From a bacterium (lineage in GTDB: Bacteria; Verrucomicrobiota; Verrucomicrobiia; Opitutales; UBA953), in NCBI GenBank assembly GCA_009926645.1, contig RFOO01000058.1, forward strand, positions 1 through 6,622: 6,622 nucleotides of DNA. The letters run 5' to 3'. The translations under genes were made by a program, and so were the position numbers. Of this stretch, positions 1 to 6,344 are shown piece after piece. Under the pieces are notes generated by a model that saw only the letters and a list, made by a program, of their open reading frames with translations, searched no databases and was not told the origin of the DNA. Within the stretch, counting starts at the first letter, position 1; each line of letters starts with the position of its first letter.

Positions 1-287
1 CGGCAGGAGGTCCATTGGTGGATCCCGCCGCTTCAGTCATTGCCCTCACCCCCATCTGCGCACACACGCTTTCCAATCGCAGCGTCATTTTCGATGGTGA
101 AACCGAGCTCGAAGTTCTCAGTGAAGACGTAGCCCATCTCGGACTCTCGGTCGATGGACGACCTACCCTTGAGGCCCAAGGTCGCTTACCGCTCGTGGTG
201 CGTACGGCAAAAGTACAACTCAGTCTCATCCGTCCGAAAAACCTGACGCATTTTGATATTTTGCGAAATAAGTTAAAGTGGTCTTAA
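1..287 (+). CDS. nadK: NAD kinase, C-terminal part (5' end outside window)
   Basis: NAD kinase phosphorylates NAD+ to NADP+ in the cytoplasm using ATP and is the only route to NADP in most bacteria. Only about the last 95 codons are present. The open frame runs in from the window edge, so the TTG at 15 is an internal codon and not a start. The visible part begins AGGPLVDP and continues to LTPICAHTLSNR, matching the family block (GGPxxxP, then LTPxxPHTLSxRP) of the C-terminal beta domain. The usual Pro before the His is Ala here, a mild substitution. The end, with ILRNKLKW just before the stop, matches the normal C-terminus, so no truncation is seen on this side. The next gene on the same strand starts 61 bases after the stop, with no clear terminator between them. 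Family assignment is confident; the N-terminal GGDG active-site motif cannot be seen. Confidence 0.93.
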   Translation, partial: AGGPLVDPAASVIALTPICAHTLSNRSVIFDGETELEVLSEDVAHLGLSVDGRPTLEAQGRLPLVVRTAKVQLSLIRPKNLTHFDILRNKLKWS

Positions 288-315
288 GGCGGTTTTCACA
301 GCAATCCATTGACGC

Positions 316-340
316 AGGAGGCAAAGTTACACTTTGCTTT
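316..340 (+). promoter_or_regulatory. Shine-Dalgarno and overlapping hairpin upstream of the ABC-F gene
   Basis: A strong Shine-Dalgarno AGGAGG lies at 316-321. It runs into a perfect 7-bp inverted repeat, GCAAAGT (321-327) and ACTTTGC (331-337), with a 3-base loop. G-U and A-U pairs could extend the stem to 318-340, covering part of the Shine-Dalgarno. The linear distance from AGGAGG to the ATG at 349 is 27 bases, too long for normal initiation. Folding the hairpin would reduce the effective gap to about 11. The repeat is seen directly; a role in setting spacing or masking the site is inference. An alternative is initiation at TTG 334, 12 bases after AGGAGG, which would leave the repeat partly coding. 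Confidence 0.4.
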
Positions 341-348
341 ACCCTTCC

Positions 349-2208
349 ATGCTAACCATTGCCGATGTCTCCAAGTCCTATGGGCCTCGCGAACTTTTTT
401 CGCAAGTTTCGCTCACCATCGATCGATACGATCGCTTAGGTCTGGTCGGGGCGAATGGAGCCGGCAAATCAACGCTCTTCAATTTGATTCTCGGCAAGGA
501 ACAACCTGATGAAGGTTTAATCGAATGGGAACGCGGATCCGATTTTGGATTTTTACCACAGGAGAGTGCACCCGTCGGTGAAGAAACCATCATCCAAATT
601 GCCACCAGTGGAAAAAGTCTAAACCCTGAAGACGAAGATTATGATTATGCCCTCGAGCCGAAGGCTAAAAAAATCTTAGCGGGTTTAGGTTTTCGCGAAG
701 GCGATGCTGACAAACAGGCCAAGACTTTTTCGGGTGGCTGGGTGATGCGGGCTCATTTGGCACGATTACTGGTCAGTGAACCCACCCTGCTCTTGCTGGA
801 CGAGCCGACTAATCACCTGGACCTGGAAGCCTTACTCTGGTTTCAGGATTACCTGACGCGCTATGCTGGAGGACTGGTGGTCATTTCCCACGACCGTGCT
901 TTTCTTAATGCTCTCTGTACGGGAATCATTGAATTACGGGGTCAACGCTTGCATCGCTACCACGGCAACTATGACGATTTTTTAATCGAAAAAGAAGCAC
1001 GCAAAGCTCAGCAGCTGGCGGCGTTTAAGAATCAGCAGCGTGAAATCGCTCACTTGCAAACTTTCGTCGATCGCTTTGGTGCCAAAGCTTCCATGGCTTC
1101 TCGTGCTAAATCGAAAGAAAAGCAAATCGCTCGCTTAGAGGAATTGGCCATCGACGAACCCGAAGATGAACTCAAAAAAATCCAATTTAAATTTCCGCAG
1201 CCTCCGCGCTCCGGATTAAAGGTAGTCAACTGTGAGCATGTAAAACAGGCCTACGGAGAACATGTCGTTTATCAGGATTTAAATTTCAGTGCGGAACGCG
1301 GACAACGAATTGTTTTGGTGGGACCCAATGGAGCAGGCAAATCGACGCTCTTAAAAATTTTAGCGAATGTCGTGCCGATTCAAGGCGGTGTTCGCGAATT
1401 AGGGAGCAACGTGATTTCAGGCTATTTTGCCCAAAATCGCGTCGATAGTCTTAATCCTCAGTTAACCGTCCTCGAGAATGTGATGGAGTTGCGTACGGTG
1501 GATAATCGTCTGACCGAGCAACAAGCTCGCGGATTACTGGGAGCCTTTTTATTCCGCAAAGACGATGTCCATAAACCTGTGAAAGTACTCTCGGGCGGAG
1601 AAAAATCGCGACTCGCGTTGGTGCGCTTATTAGTCAACCCGCCCAACTTATTGCTGATGGACGAGCCGACCACTCACCTGGATATGGCTTCGATTGATGC
1701 TCTGATCCACGCTTTGCAACATTACGAAGGTACGCTCGTTTTTATTAGTCACGACGTGCATTTCATCAAAGCCATTGCCCAAAATGTTTTGCACGTGCAC
1801 TCCGGACGACTCACCCCGTATGCTGGCAATTACGAGTATTACTTAGAAAAATCCAAGGCAACCAATGAACGGGCTGCATTGACGGCAGGATTTACCGATG
1901 GAAGACCCAAGCAGGAAACCAAACCGATGGAGAAAAAATCGCCAGCGTCGGGCACAAAACTCTCCTCTGCTGAATTAAAAAAACTACAAAAAGAACTGAA
2001 TCAAGCTGAGCAACGCGTGAGTGAATTAGAGGCTAAGCAAAGTCAAATCATGGCCGACCTCAGTAATCCTGCTCTCTACACCCAAGGAACTAAGGTGAAA
2101 GAATTGAATGAGGAATTAGCGACGATTCAGGCGGCTTTAATAGAGGCGACGGCTAAATGGGAAGAACTAGCTACTCGGTGGGCGAATGTTTCACCTTCGG
2201 CTTCGTAA
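349..2208 (+). CDS. ABC-F family ATPase (ribosome-associated, Uup/YdiF-like)
   Basis: A 619-residue protein with two ATP-binding cassettes on one chain and no membrane segment, the hallmark of ABC-F proteins, which bind the ribosomal E site and act on translation rather than transport. Cassette 1 has Walker A GANGAGKST (34-42), Q-loop Q71, signature FSGGW (127-131), Walker B ending DEPTNHLD (151-158) and switch His181. Cassette 2 has GPNGAGKST (325-333), Q362, LSGGEKSR (414-421), DEPTTHLD (438-445) and His468. The charged helical linker (about 205-270, including MASRAKSKEKQ) fits the P-site tRNA interaction motif. The tail from about 538 to 607 looks like the C-terminal coiled coil of Uup/YdiF types. 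There is no obvious EttA-like arm insertion. Start: ATG 349 gives the usual MLTIADVSKSYG opening; TTG 334 would add five residues. Subfamily, and whether it gives antibiotic resistance, cannot be told from motifs; a housekeeping role is more likely given the neighbours. Confidence 0.93.
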   Translation: MLTIADVSKSYGPRELFSQVSLTIDRYDRLGLVGANGAGKSTLFNLILGKEQPDEGLIEWERGSDFGFLPQESAPVGEETIIQIATSGKSLNPEDEDYDYALEPKAKKILAGLGFREGDADKQAKTFSGGWVMRAHLARLLVSEPTLLLLDEPTNHLDLEALLWFQDYLTRYAGGLVVISHDRAFLNALCTGIIELRGQRLHRYHGNYDDFLIEKEARKAQQLAAFKNQQREIAHLQTFVDRFGAKASMASRAKSKEKQIARLEELAIDEPEDELKKIQFKFPQPPRSGLKVVNCEHVKQAYGEHVVYQDLNFSAERGQRIVLVGPNGAGKSTLLKILANVVPIQGGVRELGSNVISGYFAQNRVDSLNPQLTVLENVMELRTVDNRLTEQQARGLLGAFLFRKDDVHKPVKVLSGGEKSRLALVRLLVNPPNLLLMDEPTTHLDMASIDALIHALQHYEGTLVFISHDVHFIKAIAQNVLHVHSGRLTPYAGNYEYYLEKSKATNERAALTAGFTDGRPKQETKPMEKKSPASGTKLSSAELKKLQKELNQAEQRVSELEAKQSQIMADLSNPALYTQGTKVKELNEELATIQAALIEATAKWEELATRWANVSPSAS

Positions 2209-2249
2209 AAATTCTCGCACAAGCTTGGAGTTGCCTTCATCCTCTTGGC

Positions 2250-3287
2250 ATGAAGAACTGGCTTCGTCTTACTTTGGCCTGCGTCGCAATGCTGGGATTG
2301 AATGCTTCGGCACAAAGTCAAAAAATCGGAGAGGACATCACTCAGGTAGCCCAGTCATTTGTCGCGTCACTGACGTCAGAACAAAAGGCTCAAACCGTTT
2401 TTGATTTCAGTAATCCTGAGCGCACCCAATGGAGTCACCGATCGCAATCACGCCTCGGTTTAACGCTCAAGGCAATGAATGCAGAGCAACGCCAGTTGGC
2501 ATTTGATTTATTAAGAGTCACCCTTTCCGCTCGAGGTTTTCATAAAATCGAGTCCGTCCGTGAATTAGAAAATCTGTCGCCGAGCACTTCTGCTTCGGCC
2601 TACCCGAATCCACGTGACCCCGAACTTTATTCGTTAGCGATTTTTGGCACACCATCGACCTCGGGTGCTTGGGGTTGGCGTTGGGAGGGTCATCACCTTT
2701 CACAAAATTTTACGATGATTGATGGCCAGTTAGTTTCATGCACACCGTCATTTGTCGGAATCAACCCCTTCCGTCCCGCCAGCGGACAAGAAAAGCCTCG
2801 TGATTTCCCTTTATTGGACAACGAGCTTTCTTTTGGCCGAGCCTTGGCTCAGTCCCTGACTCCAGCACAACGTAAACTGGCCGTGCTAGCGATTGAAGTT
2901 CCGCAGGATATTATCACTCAGACCAAAGCCAAGGTGGAGACTTTGGATACCTATCAAGGAATCAGTGTCGCTGATTTAAATGCTGAGCAGAAAAAAATAC
3001 TCGGGAGAATTATTGCTGAATATGTTGGCTTGGTGCGCACGGATTTTGCGTTGAACGAAATGATTGCCATCAGTGAAACCGCCGAAGAACAGATTTTCTT
3101 CACTTGGGTTGGTGGTACGGACGACAATCAAGAATGCTATTTTCGCATTCGTGGCCCCAGTTTCCTTCTCGAGTTAAGCAATGTTCAAGGTAACTCGAAT
3201 CATGTGCATCTTGTTTGGCGAGACACGCAAAAGGATTTTGGATTTGAGGGACTGGCTGGGGGTAAGAAAAAATCCTCAGCTGATTAA
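2250..3287 (+). CDS. Secreted DUF3500 family protein of unknown function
   Basis: A 345-residue protein with a type I signal peptide: a Lys/Arg N-terminus (MKNWLR), a hydrophobic core (about 7-17) and a likely cut after NASA (residue 21, ASA-Q). It is therefore probably exported. A Cys at 11 lies too early and in the wrong context for a lipobox. The mature part matches DUF3500 from recalled family features: LTSEQKAQTVFDF (41-53), the LTLKAMNAEQRQLA block (71-84), IFGTPSTSGAWGWRWEGHH (131-149), a repeat-like LTPAQRKLA (203-211) and LNAEQKKIL (243-251), RIRGPSFLLE (299-308) and NHVHLVWRD (317-325) near the end. Length and domain ends look complete. The family has no established biochemical function that I know of, so none is assigned. 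Start: ATG 2250 is preferred because it begins the signal peptide and clears the upstream gene by 41 bases; a start at 2157 would overlap the ABC-F gene. The Shine-Dalgarno is weak (GGAG at 2227-2230, about 19 bases away). Confidence 0.86.
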   Translation: MKNWLRLTLACVAMLGLNASAQSQKIGEDITQVAQSFVASLTSEQKAQTVFDFSNPERTQWSHRSQSRLGLTLKAMNAEQRQLAFDLLRVTLSARGFHKIESVRELENLSPSTSASAYPNPRDPELYSLAIFGTPSTSGAWGWRWEGHHLSQNFTMIDGQLVSCTPSFVGINPFRPASGQEKPRDFPLLDNELSFGRALAQSLTPAQRKLAVLAIEVPQDIITQTKAKVETLDTYQGISVADLNAEQKKILGRIIAEYVGLVRTDFALNEMIAISETAEEQIFFTWVGGTDDNQECYFRIRGPSFLLELSNVQGNSNHVHLVWRDTQKDFGFEGLAGGKKKSSAD

Positions 3288-3354
3288 GCCCTCCTCTTTT
3301 CAGAAATAATACCCTTCCCGCTTGCGACTGGTCTCCGGCGTGTTTGGATGGGGT

Positions 3355-4974
3355 ATGGCTAAAACGCGCCCTTATGCCAATACCAATGCCCTCTGGGGGG
3401 CGATGGGCGTTCGTATTTTAGAGCGACTCGGCTTGAGTCATGTCGTGATTTCTCCTGGTTCGCGTTCAACACCTCTGGCCTACGCTTTTGCTGAATCTAA
3501 AAAAATTAAGTCTACGGTTGTTCTCGATGAACGTTCGGCCGGCTTTATCGCTTTGGGAATTGCCAAAGCGACTCGTTGTCCCGTGGCGTTGCTTTGCACT
3601 TCAGGGACAGCGGTAGCGAATTATTTACCCGCGGTGATTGAGGCACGCTTATCTGCTACCCCTTTACTAATTTTATCCGCCGATCGTCCGCCAGAGTTGC
3701 GTGATTGTCATTCGGGCCAAACCATCACTCAGCCAGGAATTTTTGGCAGCTATCCCGTGTGGTCGACCGAGGTCGCTGTGCCCTCTGCCCATTTACTGAC
3801 CTATTGGCGTCAAGTCTTGGTCGATGCATGGCAACGGTCACAAGGCCCTCTGCCTGGCCCGGTACACCTCAATTTGCCCTTTCGTGACCCTCTTTCGCCC
3901 CATGAGAAAGAAAAGGGCTTTAAAATGCCCGCGGGCTTCAATGAGAGTCGTTTTACAACCCTACCGCCCTGTGGACAGGTTAACCCCGTGGTCACTCCTT
4001 CGGATTTGGCCAGCTTGCTTCCGGCATCCAAACGAGGAGTCATCGTGGTTGGGCCCCATGCGTTTGCTGACCGAGGGGAGACCACTCAAGCCCTGCTCGA
4101 ACTTTCCGCCATAACCGGTTGGCCGATTTGTGCCGATGGTGCGGGCACTTTGCGAGGAGATGGCGCGAAGAGCGGACGGATCATTCATACTTATGATATG
4201 ATTCTTCGGCAGCCAAAGTTCGCACGAAAACTTCGTCCGACGGTGGCCGTTTTCGTAGGTCCTTTACCCACCAGTAAAGTTTTACGAAACTGGATTAAAG
4301 AATCCGACTTAGTGGCTCTACAAATTCACCGGGCTGGTGAAAATGCGGATGCCACGCATTCGCGTTGGACACGTTGCGATGCGCAACTCATCCCCAGCGG
4401 TAAAAAGGTTACTTCAGCGCTGAGTGCATGGACCAAGCAATGGCAAGCCGCGCAAAAAATGGCTCAACGGAAAATCGATCGCGTCTTGCAGGTTAACTGG
4501 CCCTTTGAAGGAGGGATCATTCCCTTGCTCAATGAGGCCCTCAGTGAGTCTGATCGACTTTTTGTCGGCAGCAGTATGCCGATTCGTGATTGTGAATGGT
4601 TTTATCATCCCTCGGGTCCAGGCCCGGAGGTTTGTGGCGATTTAACCTTTCTCCACGACTCCAATGCCTTACTTTCCGCTCACCAACATCCTGGTGATTT
4701 GACGATTCTCGTGGTCAACAATCAAGGTGGGGGAATCTTTAATCATCTTTCTGTTAAAGAGAAAAATCCCCATTTCGAAAAAATTTGGGCAACCCCGCAA
4801 AATGTCCGCCTCAGTCAATTATGCGCGGCGCATGGCGTGCGTCATCAAACCGCAGAAAATTTCGTTGAGTTAAGAAAACAACTGGAAGCACGCGGTCGAG
4901 GAGTCCGAGTCATCGAGTTCTGGACGAATCGACAGAAAGATGCCTTACACCGCCTCCGCGGCTTTCGCTCCTAA
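3355..4974 (+). CDS. menD: MenD, menaquinone biosynthesis ThDP enzyme, with an internal in-frame deletion
   Basis: MenD (SEPHCHC synthase) uses thiamine diphosphate and Mg2+ to join decarboxylated 2-oxoglutarate to isochorismate, the first committed step of menaquinone synthesis. The 539-residue product shows SPGSRSTPL (33-41), VLDER with catalytic-type Glu59, CTSGTAVANY (81-90), SADRPPELRD (108-117), QPGIF (126-130), NLPFRDPL (173-180), PTSK (305-308), GSSMPIRD (405-412), GDLTFLHDSNAL (428-439) and NNQGGGIF (455-462). The last two form the ThDP/metal signature. Between PEV (426) and CGD (427), however, the NRGAxGIDGxxST segment present in characterised MenD proteins is absent, about 30 residues, with the frame kept. 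That segment includes residues equivalent to E. coli Arg413 and Ile418, reported to contact substrate and ThDP, so activity is doubtful. Start: ATG 3355 gives MAKTRPYANTNALWG, close to the family N-terminus; TTG 3322 or GTG 3340 would extend it by 11 or 5 residues. No other men genes are in the window. Confidence 0.92.
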   Translation: MAKTRPYANTNALWGAMGVRILERLGLSHVVISPGSRSTPLAYAFAESKKIKSTVVLDERSAGFIALGIAKATRCPVALLCTSGTAVANYLPAVIEARLSATPLLILSADRPPELRDCHSGQTITQPGIFGSYPVWSTEVAVPSAHLLTYWRQVLVDAWQRSQGPLPGPVHLNLPFRDPLSPHEKEKGFKMPAGFNESRFTTLPPCGQVNPVVTPSDLASLLPASKRGVIVVGPHAFADRGETTQALLELSAITGWPICADGAGTLRGDGAKSGRIIHTYDMILRQPKFARKLRPTVAVFVGPLPTSKVLRNWIKESDLVALQIHRAGENADATHSRWTRCDAQLIPSGKKVTSALSAWTKQWQAAQKMAQRKIDRVLQVNWPFEGGIIPLLNEALSESDRLFVGSSMPIRDCEWFYHPSGPGPEVCGDLTFLHDSNALLSAHQHPGDLTILVVNNQGGGIFNHLSVKEKNPHFEKIWATPQNVRLSQLCAAHGVRHQTAENFVELRKQLEARGRGVRVIEFWTNRQKDALHRLRGFRS

Positions 4975-4977
4975 TTA
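4972..4977. other. Abutting convergent stop codons (TAATTA)
   Basis: The palindrome TAATTA supplies the TAA stop of menD (4972-4974) on the plus strand and the TAA stop of lepB (4977-4975) on the minus strand, with no base between. Any terminator for either gene must lie inside the other's coding sequence. The nearest candidate stem, CCCC-AACGC-GGGG (4988-5000), lacks a U-run on either strand, so I do not call a terminator here. Confidence 0.9.
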
Positions 4978-6282
4978 CTTAGCCCAGCCCCAACGCGGGG
5001 AGAATGGATGAAGAATGAAGAGAGGTTTACCCACGACATCCTCTGGCGGCACTTCTCCCCAACCACGAGAGTCGAAACTGTTCGCGGAGTTATCTCCGAG
5101 AGCATAAAAACCTTGGGTCACTTTATAGGGGACAGTCAAAGGTGCGGCGTAAGGTTGATTTCCGAGATCTGCCAGATAACCATAATAACCACGGGAAATA
5201 GCCCGCTGGCAATTAAGGGCCATCGGTTCTGGCGAGGTGACCAACTTGCCGTTTCGATAGAGCTTACCCTCATCGACAAACAATTCATCGCCCGGTAATC
5301 CAGCGAGACGCTTAATATAATAATTCTGCGAAGGGTTGCCGAAGCGGTCACTCAATCCAGGAATTCGGTGAGTACGGAAGATAATCGCATCACCCGCTTC
5401 TGGGTTTACGAAATGATAAATTATGCGATTCGCAAAAACCATATCACCCGTCAGGACATCAAAGTTAAAGATTCGCTGCCCTTCTTTAACCTTCTTGCCC
5501 GTCAATAAAACCGTGCCACTGGGAGATTCGACGATGCGATTTTCGGCCATCGCTTTGGCGATGACTTTTTCCCAACGCTCTCCGTCTTGTCGCTGAAGTG
5601 GCATTTCCGCAAAATCGGGGAAGAAGGTGCGGAGCAAGACCGCATCGAAATTAAATTCTGCGGGTAGGGAAAAACTTTGTACCGTATTACCGATGACGAT
5701 TTCTTGTAAGCTCGATTCACGCGAGCGCTGGCGGACGCGATACACTTTGGCTCGATCGTTATAACCCACAAATTCTAAGGGTATTTTAACTTCGCCACTC
5801 GCTTCAGCATTAATCAGGTAAGTCGAAGACCAATCGGTAATGTTATGCCAAATGAGCTGACCCAAATCAGGAGCGGGAGCCTCGGGCGAACGCACAACCG
5901 CCGTCTTCCCGTAATAAGTCGGCCACATCGAATTCGTTGGAATCTTAAAAGGCATGAGTAGCAGCCCCTTCACTGCCCCAGCGACAATGACAGCCATAAC
6001 AATCATTTCTACAATATCACCGAGGAATGAGATGGGGTAAACCTTACCGCCATTTTTCACCAGCGCATGATGCAACTCGGCCAGAGCTTCATCGATTCCT
6101 TTGGCATCAAAAGATTTTTCCGAAAGTTGCTGACTCAACTTTTTTTCCAAATCCAACTGTACGGCAATCGCTTCGGCGGACAGGAGGTCGCCACGGTAAA
6201 GTCGAACGCGTTCCGCTGACTCCAAAAGCTCTTTGGCGGATTTTCGTGCCTGATGTTTTTTGGAAAAGTAGTGCAGGAACAT
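4975..6282 (-). CDS. lepB: Signal peptidase I with a long internal insertion
   Basis: Signal peptidase I cuts signal peptides from exported proteins at the outer face of the inner membrane using a Ser/Lys dyad. The 435-residue product has a charged, helical N-terminal part (1-80, probably cytoplasmic), one membrane segment (about 90-110), then box B IPTNSMWPT with nucleophile Ser118. General-base Lys324 lies in YYIKRLAGLPGD (321-332), and GDNSANSFDSRGWGEVP (396-412) is box E. The usual Gly before Ser-Met is Asn. Ser and Lys are 206 residues apart, against about 55 in E. coli LepB; the extra sequence lies roughly at 127-275. Box C-like GDMVFANR (279-286) follows it. Start: ATG at 6282-6280 is the first start in frame after a TAG about 19 codons upstream. 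It follows lepA by 59 bases, the widely conserved lepA-lepB order, so co-transcription is likely. Its stop directly abuts that of menD. Confidence 0.94.
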   Translation of the reverse strand: MFLHYFSKKHQARKSAKELLESAERVRLYRGDLLSAEAIAVQLDLEKKLSQQLSEKSFDAKGIDEALAELHHALVKNGGKVYPISFLGDIVEMIVMAVIVAGAVKGLLLMPFKIPTNSMWPTYYGKTAVVRSPEAPAPDLGQLIWHNITDWSSTYLINAEASGEVKIPLEFVGYNDRAKVYRVRQRSRESSLQEIVIGNTVQSFSLPAEFNFDAVLLRTFFPDFAEMPLQRQDGERWEKVIAKAMAENRIVESPSGTVLLTGKKVKEGQRIFNFDVLTGDMVFANRIIYHFVNPEAGDAIIFRTHRIPGLSDRFGNPSQNYYIKRLAGLPGDELFVDEGKLYRNGKLVTSPEPMALNCQRAISRGYYGYLADLGNQPYAAPLTVPYKVTQGFYALGDNSANSFDSRGWGEVPPEDVVGKPLFILHPFSPRWGWAK

Positions 6283-6299
6283 GGAGACAAGGTCTCCAT
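6281..6299 (-). promoter_or_regulatory. Hairpin masking the lepB ribosome binding site and start codon
   Basis: A perfect 8-bp inverted repeat with a 3-base loop: ATGGAGAC (6281-6288) and GTCTCCAT (6292-6299), loop 6289-6291. Read on the minus strand, the first arm contains the GGAG Shine-Dalgarno, 11 bases before the start codon. The second arm ends with the first two bases (AT) of the lepB ATG. In the mRNA the binding site would pair with the bases just before the start. The repeat is seen directly. A role in limiting free initiation, or coupling lepB translation to ribosomes finishing lepA, is inference. Confidence 0.45.
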
Positions 6300-6300
6300 T

Positions 6301-6344
6301 TAAGCCGCTCGTAGCCTGATGGAAAGCGAAGAATGGCTAGCTTA
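6301..6344 (-). repeat. Bulged inverted repeat in the lepA-lepB gap
   Basis: TAAGC (6301-6305) pairs with GCTTA (6340-6344), and TAGCC (6312-6316) with GGCTA (6335-6339). This gives two stacked 5-bp helices with a 6-base bulge (6306-6311) and an 18-base loop. On the minus strand the structure starts at the lepA stop codon itself. Together with the adjacent lepB hairpin, almost the whole 59-base gap could fold. No U-run follows, so it does not look like an intrinsic terminator. It might instead stabilise or process the transcript. Arms this short can occur by chance. Confidence 0.25.

Noticed and set aside
389..434. Inverted repeats inside the ABC-F gene (GCGAACTT/AAGTT-T-CGC, and CGATCG-ATA-CGATCG at 420-434)
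   Set aside because: Short, within a conserved coding stretch (F-S-Q-V and I-D-R-Y-D-R), and easily explained by codon choice. No regulatory context.
438..445. DEPTTHLD in the ABC-F second cassette (residue positions) as a degenerate site
   Set aside because: The catalytic Asp-Glu pair and His switch are intact. Thr for Asn in this motif is a mild change and not evidence of an inactive cassette.
2157..2249. N-terminal extension of the DUF3500 frame overlapping the ABC-F gene
   Set aside because: It would place 31 non-conserved residues before an otherwise clear signal peptide and overlap the ABC-F coding end. ATG 2250 fits better.
3280..3310. Possible menD promoter (CTGATT, then AATAAT with a 19-base spacer)
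   Set aside because: Poor -35 match and long spacing. The gap is short enough for menD to be read from upstream, so not supportable.
4988..5000. CCCC-AACGC-GGGG as a terminator between menD and lepB
   Set aside because: Only a 4-bp stem, no U-run on either strand, and it encodes conserved-looking lepB C-terminal residues.
5008..5298. Open frames opposite lepB and inside menD on the other strand
   Set aside because: They lie wholly within well-supported genes, have no recognisable domains and look like frame shadows.
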